From Sclerotinia nivalis (taxonomy: Eukaryota > Ascomycota > Leotiomycetes > Helotiales > Sclerotiniaceae): DNA of 64,000 nucleotides. The translations under genes and the position numbers were made by a program. Positions 1 through 11,218 of the stretch are shown in pieces (position 1 is the stretch's first letter; the number at the start of each line of letters is the position of its first letter). The DNA lies in NCBI GenBank assembly GCA_029531795.1, contig JAPEIS010000015.1, forward strand, positions 1,054,001 to 1,118,000, in the 5' to 3' direction. Below the pieces are notes generated by a model. It ran no database searches. It worked only from the letters and a program-made list of their open reading frames with translations, and was not told the DNA's origin.

Positions 1-601
1 AAGAAGCTACCCAAACCCGGGAGTGTTGATGTAAATTCATCGACGTAGGATGCTTGGAAGGGGTCTGCGGTGAGTTTTCCGTATTTACCGGAGAGGTCGC
101 CTACTTGACAGGTTTGCGGGAGAGAAGAATTGCAGGCGGGAGTTTCGCCGCGGATGAAGGGGTCGAGATGGCCGAGGGTTCCGGTGCAGTTTCCGTCTGA
201 GGGAACGGGGTGGGCGTGAATGTGGTAGACTGGAGTGAATGTTAATGAGGGATGGTAGGAAGATGGGTGTATGGTTGGAATTACTTACGGAATGGACCAC
301 CGCTAGTAGGAAGATTGGAGAATTGAACTTGGAATTGAACACCGATGCCGTCAGGGTTTGCAGTCGCGGAGACAGAACCTTTGATATTACCACGTGGGTC
401 ATCAGGGTTAAAGAACTCTGTATCTGGAAGTGTGGCGACGTAAATTGGGCCGACTGGATTGTCTTCGGGGATGGTTGCGTTGCCCAAGGTACCGGTTATG
501 GGAAAGGTTGTAGTTTGCGCATGAGCAAGAGCGAGGATTGTGGCCGCAAAAAGTGACGAGATCATTTTTGAATGCATCTTGGTGGCGCGTAGAGATTTCA
601 T
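1..601 (-). CDS. Cu-only type superoxide dismutase, secreted (5' part, cut by window edge)
   Basis: Extracellular enzyme expected to dismutate superoxide at the fungal cell surface. Exon 1 is 289-601, intron 230-288 (GTAAGT...CAG), and exon 2 runs off the left edge from 229. An N-terminal hydrophobic signal peptide (SSLFAATILALAHA) is visible. After splicing the protein reads PFLYHIHAHPVP, which gives the copper-binding HxH, followed by GNCTGTLGHLDP, ETPAC and PQTCQVGDLSGKYG; these are characteristic of fungal Cu-only SODs related to yeast SOD5. The start could be the ATG at 601, 577 or 565; all keep the signal peptide, and the outermost is reported. The 3' end, including any GPI signal, lies outside the window, so a surface anchor cannot be checked. 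Family assignment is from motif recognition; whether the zinc site is absent is inferred from the family. Confidence 0.85.
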
Positions 602-3600
602 TAATTGTGAGACTTGTAGATAGCCAGGAAATGACGTTCTTCACGGAATGTGTTGAACTGAAGAAGAAAGGTCAGAATTTAAAGTTGTATAAATATTCGC
701 ATGTACAAAAACACTCACGTTGAAAGGGAAGTGACGTTCGATGTGAATGGTAAAGCTAACACTTCCGACTACCAAGGGGAGTACTGAAATTATTTGAAAA
801 TTGATTATTCAAAAGCGAGTGTAAATAGATAACTCACTTCTTAAAGAGGGGAATAACAAAGGTTTATCAAGCACATATTGTGGATCATACCATCCCAAGG
901 ATTCACTCTACAAGAATCACATCCGGATAATGAGATAGATAGCCTTGTCATACTTTATCCTACCGTTCCACAAAACTTGTACAGATGCAGATGCTTTGCA
1001 GCAAATTTGCTGCGCCATCCTTTATCCAGCAAGTTGTACGCATATCTTTAGGTTCAAGCGTTGAAAAGAGTGGGTAGAGGTTATACACACTCCAAACACT
1101 TTGATTGCAATCCGAAAGCCGTGACCAGTTCCTTACCTCTCTTGTGAACGAATCAACACGATTGAGGCCGCATATCAGTAAGGCTGTTTCGAAATTCGGT
1201 CGAGGGAAGTAATGACGCGGGAGATATTTCGGATCTGGCAAATTCTGCTCGTTTCACATAACCATAGCGATTCGCTACGATCTCCTAGACCACCAATTGG
1301 TGTACGGACTCACCGGATGGCATCAAAGTCGAATAGATTGATATTCACAAAATAGTCCGTTATTCTTCTCCAAGTTTAATCAAATTAATTCAAAATATAT
1401 CAGACAATCAAACTTATACAATTTGAATAGAAATCAATTCTAGATTTGAAATGATTATGGCTTTGATAGTTCAACATCGTTTCATGACTCCGCACAACCC
1501 ATTGGTAGATCGTAGAGTTGAGCATCATATCGAGTGGAAATGAATAGTAAAGAGGAGCCTGGACAGGATCAACATGTTGGTGATGTGTATCCCTAATTCC
1601 TACAGGCAATTAATTTTCATTCAGTAACAATATGAAATTGGAAATTGATGTTGGTATTCTTGTTGGTGATATCCAATAGCATTGTGATTGAGATGTTCAT
1701 GTTGTTGTTAGATGGTTCGTTCACAGTCAGTTGAAAGAAGATTTGAGACATGGATTCTGATGATTTGGGGTAACGCTAACTCGCTAGGGTTAATTGATTA
1801 AGCTTTCCTTAGTTTGATTGAAACCCCTGACCTCCGAGCGTTTAGAACCTTGCGTCAATCATCCATCTGTGCTCTTTTTCAGGAACACGGAGCATTTGGG
1901 AACGCTTTGATTTGGCAGTATGTTGGTTTCTAATCCAGATGAGAATGTTGGTTGATCTTGGACCTTAATGATATGGAATGTCAGTTGGAAGGCTTTGTAT
2001 TTGCAAGTACCGCGCGCTACTTCCCTCTTCAATTTCCCTAAGTACTGTACCTTCATCCCAATGTTTCGTTTCACAAATTTTCATGGTGATGGTATTGGTT
2101 GGCTGCGCGTTACCTGTGTTGGTACCACAATAAGCGAGCGAATATGCAAGATGAAAGAGGCGCAGTAGTGAGTATATTCATAGTAGATGACTGCATGTGT
2201 TGCCGCCGATACTGATGAAATGGCAAATGAATCCTGGATGGTATTGCATGTCTGTCACCATGTAACCAGGAGTTACCAAAATTTGACTCAAGGTAAGGGA
2301 AGTCTAAAGATACCGGCTAGGCTACTGCCGAGCACATCCGCCATTTGATTTTTTGATACAACGGGACAGAGGCAGTGTTTCATAAACAAACCCTCTATCT
2401 GAGCGATTTGCAAGATACGAGTGATATACCACGGAATCCTTGGCATCCGTTCGTTAAAACAATGATTCGCGACATAAGCTTTTGAAAAGTCCATGTCCGC
2501 CTATTCAAACTTTTTGACAGAGTTCGGCTGGATCTGCAGATGGTATTTATCCAGAAACATCAGACCGTGAATGCACAGATAAGTGGTGGGTAATATTGCT
2601 GGATATAACAACGAATGTTGGTGACGTTCACAGCATTGAAAGAGGTCCCCCGGAAATGAGAAAGGGGCAACCGAATGGTTGTCGGTGTACAACATATTGG
2701 CAGATTCTTTTCGCAGGACAATGCGACAGGACTTCATCTAATCAATTTCCGACAAAGCAATATAAACCAACAATCCATGGGCCTGATCATCTGACGTGTT
2801 GGCGACGACCGCATGAGTGGATCCTGAGATGAGGTTGCGTGATTTGCTCATACCTAGATGGCATTGTCTTCGTCCTCTGGCCTGAGTGTTCAGTGTGGTA
2901 TAATGCCCCAGATTCTAAGGCCAATAGTAGTTATTGGTCAACTGGAGTGACCATGGCATTGGATGCTTGCTTATTGAGAGTCCAGGACTGTTGGATTAAT
3001 GTGTGAAAGATAGGTATGTTTTGTAAGCCATTGATACTTAAGTAGATAAATGGTGCTTCTGTATGATTGAACCAAGGAGGACAAAGTAGTGTAAGTAGTA
3101 TAGAATATCTAAAACATCAAATCCGATAAGGTACTGTAAAATGTGTATATCCTCATCGACATATGTCATGAGAAAGACCCAGATGAAAGAATGCTCTAAT
3201 GCTTCGAAGTTTGAGCCTGCAAACAGAAATTGCAACCGCATTGAGATATTCTCATGATGGATGACGTCTTTCAAGCACGAATATCATAAAAGAATCATCC
3301 AGGAACCACATCATGATGATTATGAAAGAAGAAATGAGAATTGCGGTTCGAGGAATTTATGGAGGGAAAATAAAGTTTTAATTACTTTAATTAACTCTCG
3401 TGGGTGAGAACTGCAGCTTCATCGCCAGTGGGTGGGCGCCAAGACTTATTTCTAAGCTCCGACTCGCCGACTCTTGACGACAAGCTCCAATTCCATCAAC
3501 ATCCAAACATCCATCCACCAACCACCAACTACTGAATCCCACAACACTATTGCAAACTTCACAGAGCTCGCTCCCCTTCATCCACAACTATTCGCTCGTA

Positions 3601-3620
3601 AAGAGGATCTTAACAACAAG
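602..3620. other. Intergenic region between divergent genes, no gene supported
   Basis: About 3 kb between the SOD (-) and the V-ATPase subunit f gene (+). Only short unrelated reading frames occur, none with a recognisable domain, codon bias or splice-linked continuation. The minus-strand frame 960-1241 (93 codons) is the longest and is not convincing. It presumably holds both promoters. Confidence 0.5.
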
Positions 3621-4041
3621 ATGAAGCCCGTCGTAGGAGTAATGCAAGCTTGGTCTTGGTTCGTGCCTTCGATCACTGCCTAATGTTCTACCTCTTTCAA
3701 TTTCTAACTATTGCGCAGTATTGTCATCTCCGTATTTGCCATTGTCATCCTCTCCATCATCGGTGCTCTCTTCAAGAGCAACAATCATGCACTTTTGGGC
3801 GGAAAGGAAGATCCTGAAGACGGGGCTGCGGTTGCCGCTACTGTTTTTGGTGCTGTAGTTGTTTATGCGGTATGTTTGAATGGACCTTTCAATGATTCGG
3901 GACTCGATAGTCATCCATTTTGTTCCATCCGTTCCTGAAGCTAATTTGTGTGTCCATCGGTAGATTTTCATCGTCGGCTGCGGTTTCCAAGCTTTCCTAC
4001 ATTTCCGCGACAATCGAAGAGGAGCTATCTCTCTTTCTTGA
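3621..4041 (+). CDS. V-type proton ATPase Vo subunit f (RNASEK/YPR170W-B family)
   Basis: Small two-helix membrane protein of the vacuolar ATPase Vo sector. Three exons are proposed: 3621-3652, 3719-3869 and 3964-4041, giving about 86 residues, close to the roughly 85 residues of the yeast protein. It starts MKPVV, has a first membrane segment (IVISVFAIVILSIIGALF), then KEDPEDGAAVAATVF, and a second segment ending in GCGFQAFLHFRDNRRG. The N-terminal xRPVV/KPVV start, the DPEDG-AVA-TV block and the CGFQ ending match the yeast subunit f as I know it. The second intron is clear (GTATGT...TAG). The first donor (GTCTTG at 3653) is the only one that keeps frame with the acceptor at 3718, but it is not a strong consensus, so a few residues around position 10 are uncertain. 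Confidence 0.75.
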
Positions 4042-5468
4042 TAGGCGACTGGCGACCACCGAAGGTATATATGAGACAGGCATAGAATTTTTGGGATTGA
4101 TGAAACGGCGTATGGTGTTCGTTAGTCTGGACCATTTGATCGATGGAGCGTGTATGAAGGAGTGGCATGAAATGGAATGATAATACTGGTTATTGATACT
4201 ATGGACTACCTATGGAGGACTTTGGCGAGGATAAATCGTGGCAACCCAATGATGCTCCTGGATTACGTTTATATTTTTTTGTGTCCGGTTGGCATGAAAC
4301 CTTGCGACTGCAATAGTGACCGTTGTTTTCACTATTTTCCCACATCTTCTTGAGACGCACAGGTTTTAAATAGAAGGCAATATCCTTTGTTATAGTTGCG
4401 AACAATTCCATGCCTTAATTAAGCCATATTGATCTTCCTGTGGCTATCATTCCTTTTTGCAAGACTTTTACTCTGTTGTCGCCACCATCTTGCCGGCACT
4501 ACCGATTACCGCTGTTGATATTTCTTCAGAGTATTTAGTTACACTCTTGGCTATCATCAATTCAATTGGGCCAGTTCATTCTACGAAGTACAATTGATAA
4601 ACTATACTCTCATAGCTTAGATAGCTGTAGTTGTGGACCTACAACAGGCCGCTTGAGGGCGCTGCAGGAACATCAATGAGAAAATTTATCATTACCTACC
4701 AGCCGTCTACCAGCTGAATTGCCCTCAACTGATGTCAGATCATTTCCAAATGATACAAAGAACCCCAAGTAACCCCCCATGAGGCGGCTACGTAGGGTAG
4801 AGAACCTCAAAAGGCTGTTTTTCATTGAGAGAAAAGTCACTGTCGCCTGTTCCATGTGAAATATTTTGAAACATCTGAGTGAATGAATTGATCTACACTT
4901 GTTGCATGGACAGACACCCAAGTGTCAATTACATAGGGTGATTTAGGAACTGGTATTTATACTATGAATAAGTGCAGATTGTATGCAAAAAGTTTAAATG
5001 TTAATGTTAGATTGACCAATCTTCTACTGATATAGTTATATTCTTGTCTGTTCTCTGTACCTCATAGTGATGTGATAATAAGATGGAGTTATTCTGACCT
5101 TATTGACTTATTCACAAAATCAAACCACATCTGAGACTCGTCTCAACAATGTTCACTGCTATCATCGACCCTCTTCTCACTCTCATGGGTTGATAAGTCT
5201 CAGAATCTACCTTGTTGGCCTCTCTCTTTCCACATTTCTCTCAATATACATCAGTCACCCTTCCGATATTCGGAACATAAACAAATTCTCAACTTCAAAT
5301 GATCTTCTTATAGCTCTCGATCTCTACTCCCCATCCAAAAGCAACAATCCCACCCCAATTCTTCCACCTCCAGCCATCAACAACACTACACGACAACTTC
5401 TAGAAATCCACTCAATTGCACTCAATTACACAATCTTATACTTCAAATCCTCAAACTCTACCGTCAAG
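4042..5468. other. Intergenic, with pyrimidine-rich 5' leader of the repeat-protein gene
   Basis: No gene supported. From about 5100 the plus strand becomes rich in C and T, as is common in leaders of highly expressed fungal genes. An open frame extends upstream of the chosen ATG from 5103, but a signal peptide directly follows the ATG at 5469, so the upstream frame is taken as leader. Confidence 0.5.
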
Positions 5469-6431
5469 ATGCATTCCTCAAGCATCATCAAGTTCTCCCT
5501 CCTCATTTTCACTTCTCTCTGTATTGCGGCCCCAACTTCTGTTACGGCTCCAGTGGCTGCAGGTGTTAAGTATACTCGTGCTGCTCAAGATTCTCCGATT
5601 AATCTTGTGGAGCTTAGTGATAGGCGTGATGGTACTATCGATCTTATTCAACTTCAGTAAGCATAATTGGGGTTTTTTGTTTCAAACTCGCTGATTTCGA
5701 AGTTCTAATTTATATGTAATCTTTTGCAATTCTCTTCACTTTATACTATGGGTTCTGTTCCTCGTATTCCGAGAATGCTTGACTTGATGTAATTACTAAC
5801 TATCTAATGTTCTAGTGAGAAGCGTGATGGTTCCGTTGACTTTGTCCAACTTGATGGTGCCCTTGACTTGATCCAACTTCCTGAGAAGCGCGATAATCCC
5901 ATCAACCTCGTTCAGCTTCCCGAGAAGCGTCAAAATTCCCCAATTAACCTCATCCAAGTCCCTGAGAAGCGCGATGGTCCAGTTGATTTAATCCAACTCT
6001 CCGAGAAGTGCCAATCTCCACTATTTAATCTCGTTCAACTTTCTGAGAAGCGACAAGATTCTTCAGCTGACCTCGTTCAACTTTCAAAGCGTGATAGTCC
6101 TATTAACCTCTTCCGACTTTCAAAGAAGCGTCAAGATGCACCCATCAATCTCGTCGAACTCAGCAACCGTAAAACCAACAAACACAAATCTGTGCGCCCT
6201 CCTAACGCCCAAGATGCACCCATCAACCTTGTCGAACTCAGCAACCGTCAAGATTCCCCCATCATTCTCGTCGAGCTCAGCAATCGCGCCGAAGCCGAAC
6301 GTCTCAAAACCAGACAAAATGACTGCGGTTCTTCACCATACCAAAACACATCATGCAGTGCCGGTACAGGCTTGAGTGTTCCAGCTTTTACCGTACTCGC
6401 TATTGTTATGGCTGCTGTTATGATGGTTTAA
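5469..6431 (+). CDS. Secreted KEX2-processed repeat protein with C-terminal hydrophobic tail
   Basis: No named family recognised. Exons are 5469-5656 and 5816-6431 (intron GTAAGC...CTAG), giving 267 residues. A signal peptide occupies residues 1-21 (MHSSSIIKFSLLIFTSLCIAA). From about residue 40 there are about 13 units of 10-14 residues with the consensus (D/S)PINLVQLPEKR. Variants include DSPINLVELSDRR, NPINLVQLPEKR, GPVDLIQLSEKC and SPINLFRLSKKR. Most units end in KR or RR, the cleavage site of the Golgi protease KEX2, so the protein should be cut into short hydrophobic peptides. The last three units end in SNR instead, and one unit has KC. The C-terminus (GLSVPAFTVLAIVMAAVMMV after a Cys/Ser/Gly stretch) looks like a GPI-attachment signal or membrane anchor. 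The layout matches KEX2-processed repeat proteins such as fungal repellents and RiPP precursors; the actual role is unknown. No tailoring enzyme is recognised next to it. Confidence 0.85.
5582..6282 (+). repeat. In-gene tandem repeats encoding KEX2-separated peptides
   Basis: About 13 units of roughly 30-45 bases, each encoding a PINLVQL-like core followed by a basic site. The unit of residues 41-53 is the first. The single intron falls inside the second unit, between its core and the EKR site. The final copies (QDAPINLVELSNR twice, QDSPIILVELSNR) are nearly identical and so probably the most recent duplications; the first of these pairs is separated by a short basic insert (KTNKHKSVRPPN). 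Confidence 0.85.
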
Positions 6432-9082
6432 CAGTGCTTGTGATGGGATTTTAGGGTGGGGGAGGAGTTTGCGCTATTTCTTTGGAGTATTATGGATGCA
6501 CAGTTTATAGGATATCTTCACGGATGGATTTAGTTTGATTCACGATTAGTCATGGATTTTACTTTATGGATTTCACTTCATGGGTTTTACTTCATAGAGC
6601 ACATTTCTGCTCATGGCATTGCGATTTTTACACATTGTTTTCAGCATGGACATTAGATTCGCGCAGATTACTTCATTTCAAAGTGGTTCTCCAGATGAAT
6701 TATCAATTGGTAGATGGATTAGCTTAGATCTGAACTTAGATATGAACAGACACCGATGATGAAATCCATGGTATGGTTTTCACAATTTCAAGTTTAACAT
6801 AAGTGATATCAATGCAGTACCACAACAGCCGTGATCAAAACTTCTACTTTCATGCAGCGAAAATCATAACATGTCATAGCTTGATAATTTCCAGTGTTGA
6901 TCATCCCATCATGCATATTAGATATATTGCATGGGCAAAATGTGATCGCCATGTGATAAAGAATGTGACAAAATGCGGGGTAACAACCCAATACATATCC
7001 CGAGCGTAACCCTCCTCTTTGACTCCCGAGTTCCTCTTCCTTCTGCATCTTCAACAACAAATTAGCCATCTTGGCCATTCCTCCTTCGCATCACCATGAA
7101 CCAAACTCCAGCCCTCTCCACATACCTGCCCATCGGCAATCCAATCCCAAATACACCCATTATATTACCCCATACAGAATATTGAAACACCACACTCCAT
7201 GCACCTCGAGAACTCACCTCAATACCTTTCACATCATGTGTCGTAAAGCCATGTACACATATCCAAATCTAGTATCACCAGGCCCGAGCGATTGGGTAGC
7301 GGCTCCGTACTCTGTGTACCGGTGAAGACGCATGGGATGCGCATGGATGCCATATTACTTATATTGATACCTCGATACCACAGTAAGCTTACTCCCTTTC
7401 CCAACCAATTCACAAATCATCCCTTGCATCCACACTCCACAATCAGCGCACTACCTTGATTCCACGATAACATGATCATCCAAGCCATACATATGATCTT
7501 CCCTCGACGGGATCTCTGTGCTTGGAAGAAGGCGATAGATATCAATCAAAACCCGAAGCCGCCGCTTATCTTACATCCAAATCCGTATTTCTAGACCATA
7601 GACCACAGACCCGCCCGTATTCCACATATCCCCGAAAGGAAAGGAAAGATAGGGCAAAAGCACATGAACCGTTGTCTTAACCCAGGCCGCGAGCGGGATG
7701 GTAAATCTCCGGGCTTGAGGAGCGCAGATAGACGATTTGTGATTTGTGAGCGATTTTTTCCCTGGGAATGCAGGTGTCCGTTTTGAGGAATCGGGCTGTC
7801 GAGCTTCATGATTATTAGAGCCAATATAGGCGATTTAGGAGAATAAAACCGGAAATGAATGGATGCGGGAACAAGTGAACAGGTAAACCGTTCTCGGACA
7901 TTTATGTCGTATGTTGATGCCTTTCGGGTTATTTGTCTGCTTAGTGTCGATGAAACCGTGACGGTGAAAACAATTATCAATACATGACATGACATGATAT
8001 GATCTGATAAACTACATTGGGCATCACCATTACCCGTTCCACTATATCGCCACCGACTGTTCGTCTTGTGATTATCTGATGCATGTTCTCATGTTTTCTC
8101 GCTTTGAAATGCGAATCTTCTTCTAAAGAAAAAAAAGAAAAATCGTAACATTGGAAATCCCGAGGTGGGTGAGATTCGGAAAAAGGTCAATGAGGAAAAT
8201 CCGATCCTGGTCTACTTGGATCAGGAATGTGCTTATCACATGAATTATATGGAAATCGGTACGGGTGATGTACAAAATGCTTCAGGTATACGATGTAGTT
8301 TCAGTCACCTCAGGTTTCTCCCGAAGCGCTGACTTTTCCGACAAACCAACAAACACAAGTACGTGTACATCTATTTACATCACCAAAATTATATGCTTAG
8401 TGAAATGCCCGCCAGAGCAAGTACGAAAACTGAAAATAAGACGAATAGCCGACTCTGAATCTGAATCTAGAAACGAGTGCAGGACATTCCATGACATAAA
8501 AGACTATATATTCTGTGATATGTATAGAGATGCATACCGATATGCATCCAAGAAAAATGATTGGCTCTCCCCTCCCCAAATTTTTTGCACGCATAAAATC
8601 CAGTTACACGTGCATACATACATACATACATACATACATACATACATACATACATACATACATACATACATACATACATACATACATACATACATACATA
8701 CATACATACATACATACATACATACACATATGCTCCTCAAATCAGACGAGATAGTTGGAGTTCAAAAAATCTTGGAATCGGTTACTTGTAAAAACTACAT
8801 ATTGAGTGTACGGAGTATATATGCTAAAGTCAACCAGCAGTATCATGCATATGCAGTCTTCGCCTACGCAGCACACAACACACGACAGCAACCCAACGTG
8901 TAACAACTTACCATGACACAAAACATGTACATACATGATGACTGTATCAACGTATCATCTCACTAAGAACCATTCTTAAGCGCCTGCTCCATCACCACAC
9001 CCCTGACCCCACCAAAATTTTCAATTGATCGTTCCAAGCATTTGGAACCGACCCCGGCATGCAATGTAACCAAGCACGGTGA
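6432..9082. other. Intergenic region containing a CATA microsatellite
   Basis: No gene supported. The minus-strand frame at 7591-7995 (134 codons) has no family features, and the frames across 8265-8903 are products of the tetranucleotide repeat. The region separates the convergent repeat-protein gene and the MOCOS-like gene. Confidence 0.5.
8613..8727. repeat. (CATA)n microsatellite, about 28 copies
   Basis: An almost perfect run of the tetranucleotide CATA, about 115 bases long, bounded by GTG on the left and CACATATG on the right. It opens long artificial reading frames on both strands (HTYI and MYVC repeats). Likely polymorphic in length. Confidence 0.97.
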
Positions 9083-11218
9083 TCACCCCTTGCTCCTGCC
9101 CTTGACGACCTTATTCAAGCCCCAAAAACTTTTGGCTTTCGATAACGTCTTTTCCGGTCTCTTTCCCTTTTCTTCCGTCGGCCGTGACTCTTTTGATTTT
9201 CCCTTTTCATTTTCATTCGAATGCCTTCTTTCCCGTTTTTCGGGCCAAGTTTCGTGGCCCACTCTTTTATTGACCTCGTCCAAATATTTCACTTCGGTTG
9301 CCGACATCACTATCGCACTATCATTTGACCCGGTTGAAAGATGGTGAACTGGCGAATGGTAAGTTGTTGAATGACTTGTCCGTGGTCTCTCCCGATTAAT
9401 CTCATAATCGTACAATTCATATCTCCGTAGCGGCCGGTCCCTCGGGTTCTGTCTCAGCTCCGTGTTGATGGGGAAAAGCTCTCTAATAGGCCAATTTCCG
9501 GGTACTTTTACGACAACTGAGCTAACGGCTCCTTGAGTTCTGACTATTGGTGATTTATTCTGCGGCTGCGCCGTAATGATAAGTGTTTGCTCTGAATCTT
9601 CAACAAAGGTTTCCAACATGAAGACGAGGAAATTGTCGACATCGGCAAGGATCGACATAGCACCTAAACTGGCTCGCACCACACCCGTAGGCTTACCATT
9701 GATTATCTCAGTGTTGTCAGATTCGCTGCATCGGTGGCCAGCTGACCAAGCTCGCTTGAAATGCCAGGGTGCTACCTTGAGGTAACTTGCAATGCCTCCA
9801 GGATTGCAAAGCCCCCCAGCTCTTACGTATATGTCTTTCCGGTTGGCCAATTGTTCTACTGTCGAATACGACACGTAACTACCGTCCGGGCGTAGAATAT
9901 TGAATGCTACCGTAGCACCCTGGGTAGTGGCGTCTGTATAAGGAGGGGTATTAGTTGCGTCATGGTAAATTTCGCAAACAGGTCGGCCATTAGAATGATG
10001 AATGTTGGATAGACCCTCATAGAGGCGTCGAGTGAGGAACATTGTGTGCTTGGATACGTTCGCCATCGAGCCATAGAGATCATGGTGCACATCGATGGCA
10101 CAGCCAAGTGCAATGATTGAGTGAAACGGTAATGTACCATCTTCTAAGCCATCGTGAATCGTGGCATCTTTTCTGTGGTAAGATGCTTCGTGAAGTACTG
10201 TCAGAGATGACACTGTGCCGCCGCCAAAATATTTGCGCCAAGTCAAAATGTGCGCAGATTTTCTGCGAACTATCAGAGCTCCCAGATCGGGAAAACCAAA
10301 TATCTTGTAAAATGAAAGGACAGTAAAGTCAGGAGCCGCATCCGGATCGCTAAAGTCAAGTTGAGCGGTTGTCGCGAGGCCTGCAGCATCCAAGAGGGAG
10401 TAGGTATTTTGGTGTGAAATACGAGTAGATACCCGTAATTTTCTACTCCAGGAGAGTGGTAATCGACGACCAGTCATATTTGATTGCCCGGGAAATGCAA
10501 AGATTCCTGGCGTTTCATCATCTTCCCTTCTCCCGGGTAAGGATCTATAACCAAGTAACCAGTCTTCCACTTCTTGGTCGGTAGTGAAGCAGTGATGCTG
10601 TCCATTGGTATGCTCCCGCGGACCAACGAGACTCGTATGGGCATCTTTATGATAGCCGTACCAGAATGATCCAGACGTCGAGCTCTCTAGCGCTAAGTCT
10701 CTGAAACTTTCTGCGACCAATTTGATCGCTGCGGTAGCATTTGCGGTGAAGACGAGGTCAAAATGCGCGGGGTCGGCTCCAAGAAACTTTAATGCCTTTT
10801 CGCGCACAGAGTCGACGACAAACCCAGAAAGTTGTGCTGGAGCTGAAGCCGAGTGTGGGTTGCCAAAGAGATTTCCCACCATCTCTTTGGAAAATTTGTC
10901 TATCAGAGACTTCGCATAGATAGCTACACGCATCATGATTAGCACTGCATAATGTATATAGTTTCCTAAGACCAAGAGAATGAATCTGGCAATCCGACGA
11001 GCAGAAAGGCCGAGTATTGAAAATCATGGCTTAGGATCAATGGGATAACAGGAGTGATGTGGTAACGTCTTACTTGTGCCCGCATGGTCAAGATATGTTT
11101 TCCCTGGCCAGATTTAGCGATTGGAAATTTTATCAGCTCGGAACCATTGTGTGAACTTACCTCTCATCATAGGATATTCTTCTTCTCTGAAGGCCTCGAC
11201 CTGCCGGTTGTATGCCAT
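9083..11218 (-). CDS. MOCOS-like class V aminotransferase (cysteine desulfurase fold), no MOSC domain
   Basis: PLP-dependent protein related to the N-terminal domain of molybdenum cofactor sulfurases, which move sulfur from cysteine to the molybdenum cofactor. Exons are 11161-11218, 11074-11103 and 9083-10923, giving 642 residues. The spliced start reads MAYNRQVEAF...GKTYLDHAGTTIYAKS, the usual N-terminal motif (YLDHAG). GNPHSAS is at about residues 50-56, the PLP lysine in SFYKIFGFP at about 236, and the cysteine motif GGLCNPGG at about 402, probably the persulfide-carrying cysteine. After about residue 500 the protein ends in a basic, Ser/Glu-rich tail instead of the MOSC domain of full-length sulfurases (typically 800 or more residues). 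Sulfurase activity is inferred from the motifs. The substrate may differ, since the MOSC half is missing. Confidence 0.85.

Noticed and set aside
5103..5468. N-terminal extension of the repeat protein upstream of 5469
   Set aside because: The frame is open, but the sequence is a C/T-rich leader and would bury the clear signal peptide that follows the ATG at 5469.
5469..6431. Repeat protein as an alpha-type pheromone precursor or dikaritin RiPP precursor
   Set aside because: The cores lack the Trp/Cys pattern of ascomycete alpha pheromones and contain no Tyr as in dikaritins, and no DUF3328/UstYa or tyrosinase gene is seen nearby.
7591..7995. 134-codon minus-strand frame
   Set aside because: No domain, no supporting splice signals and composition not coding-like.
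8265..8903. 212-residue protein with HTYI repeats, and the MYVC frames on the other strand
   Set aside because: Both are translations of the CATA microsatellite.
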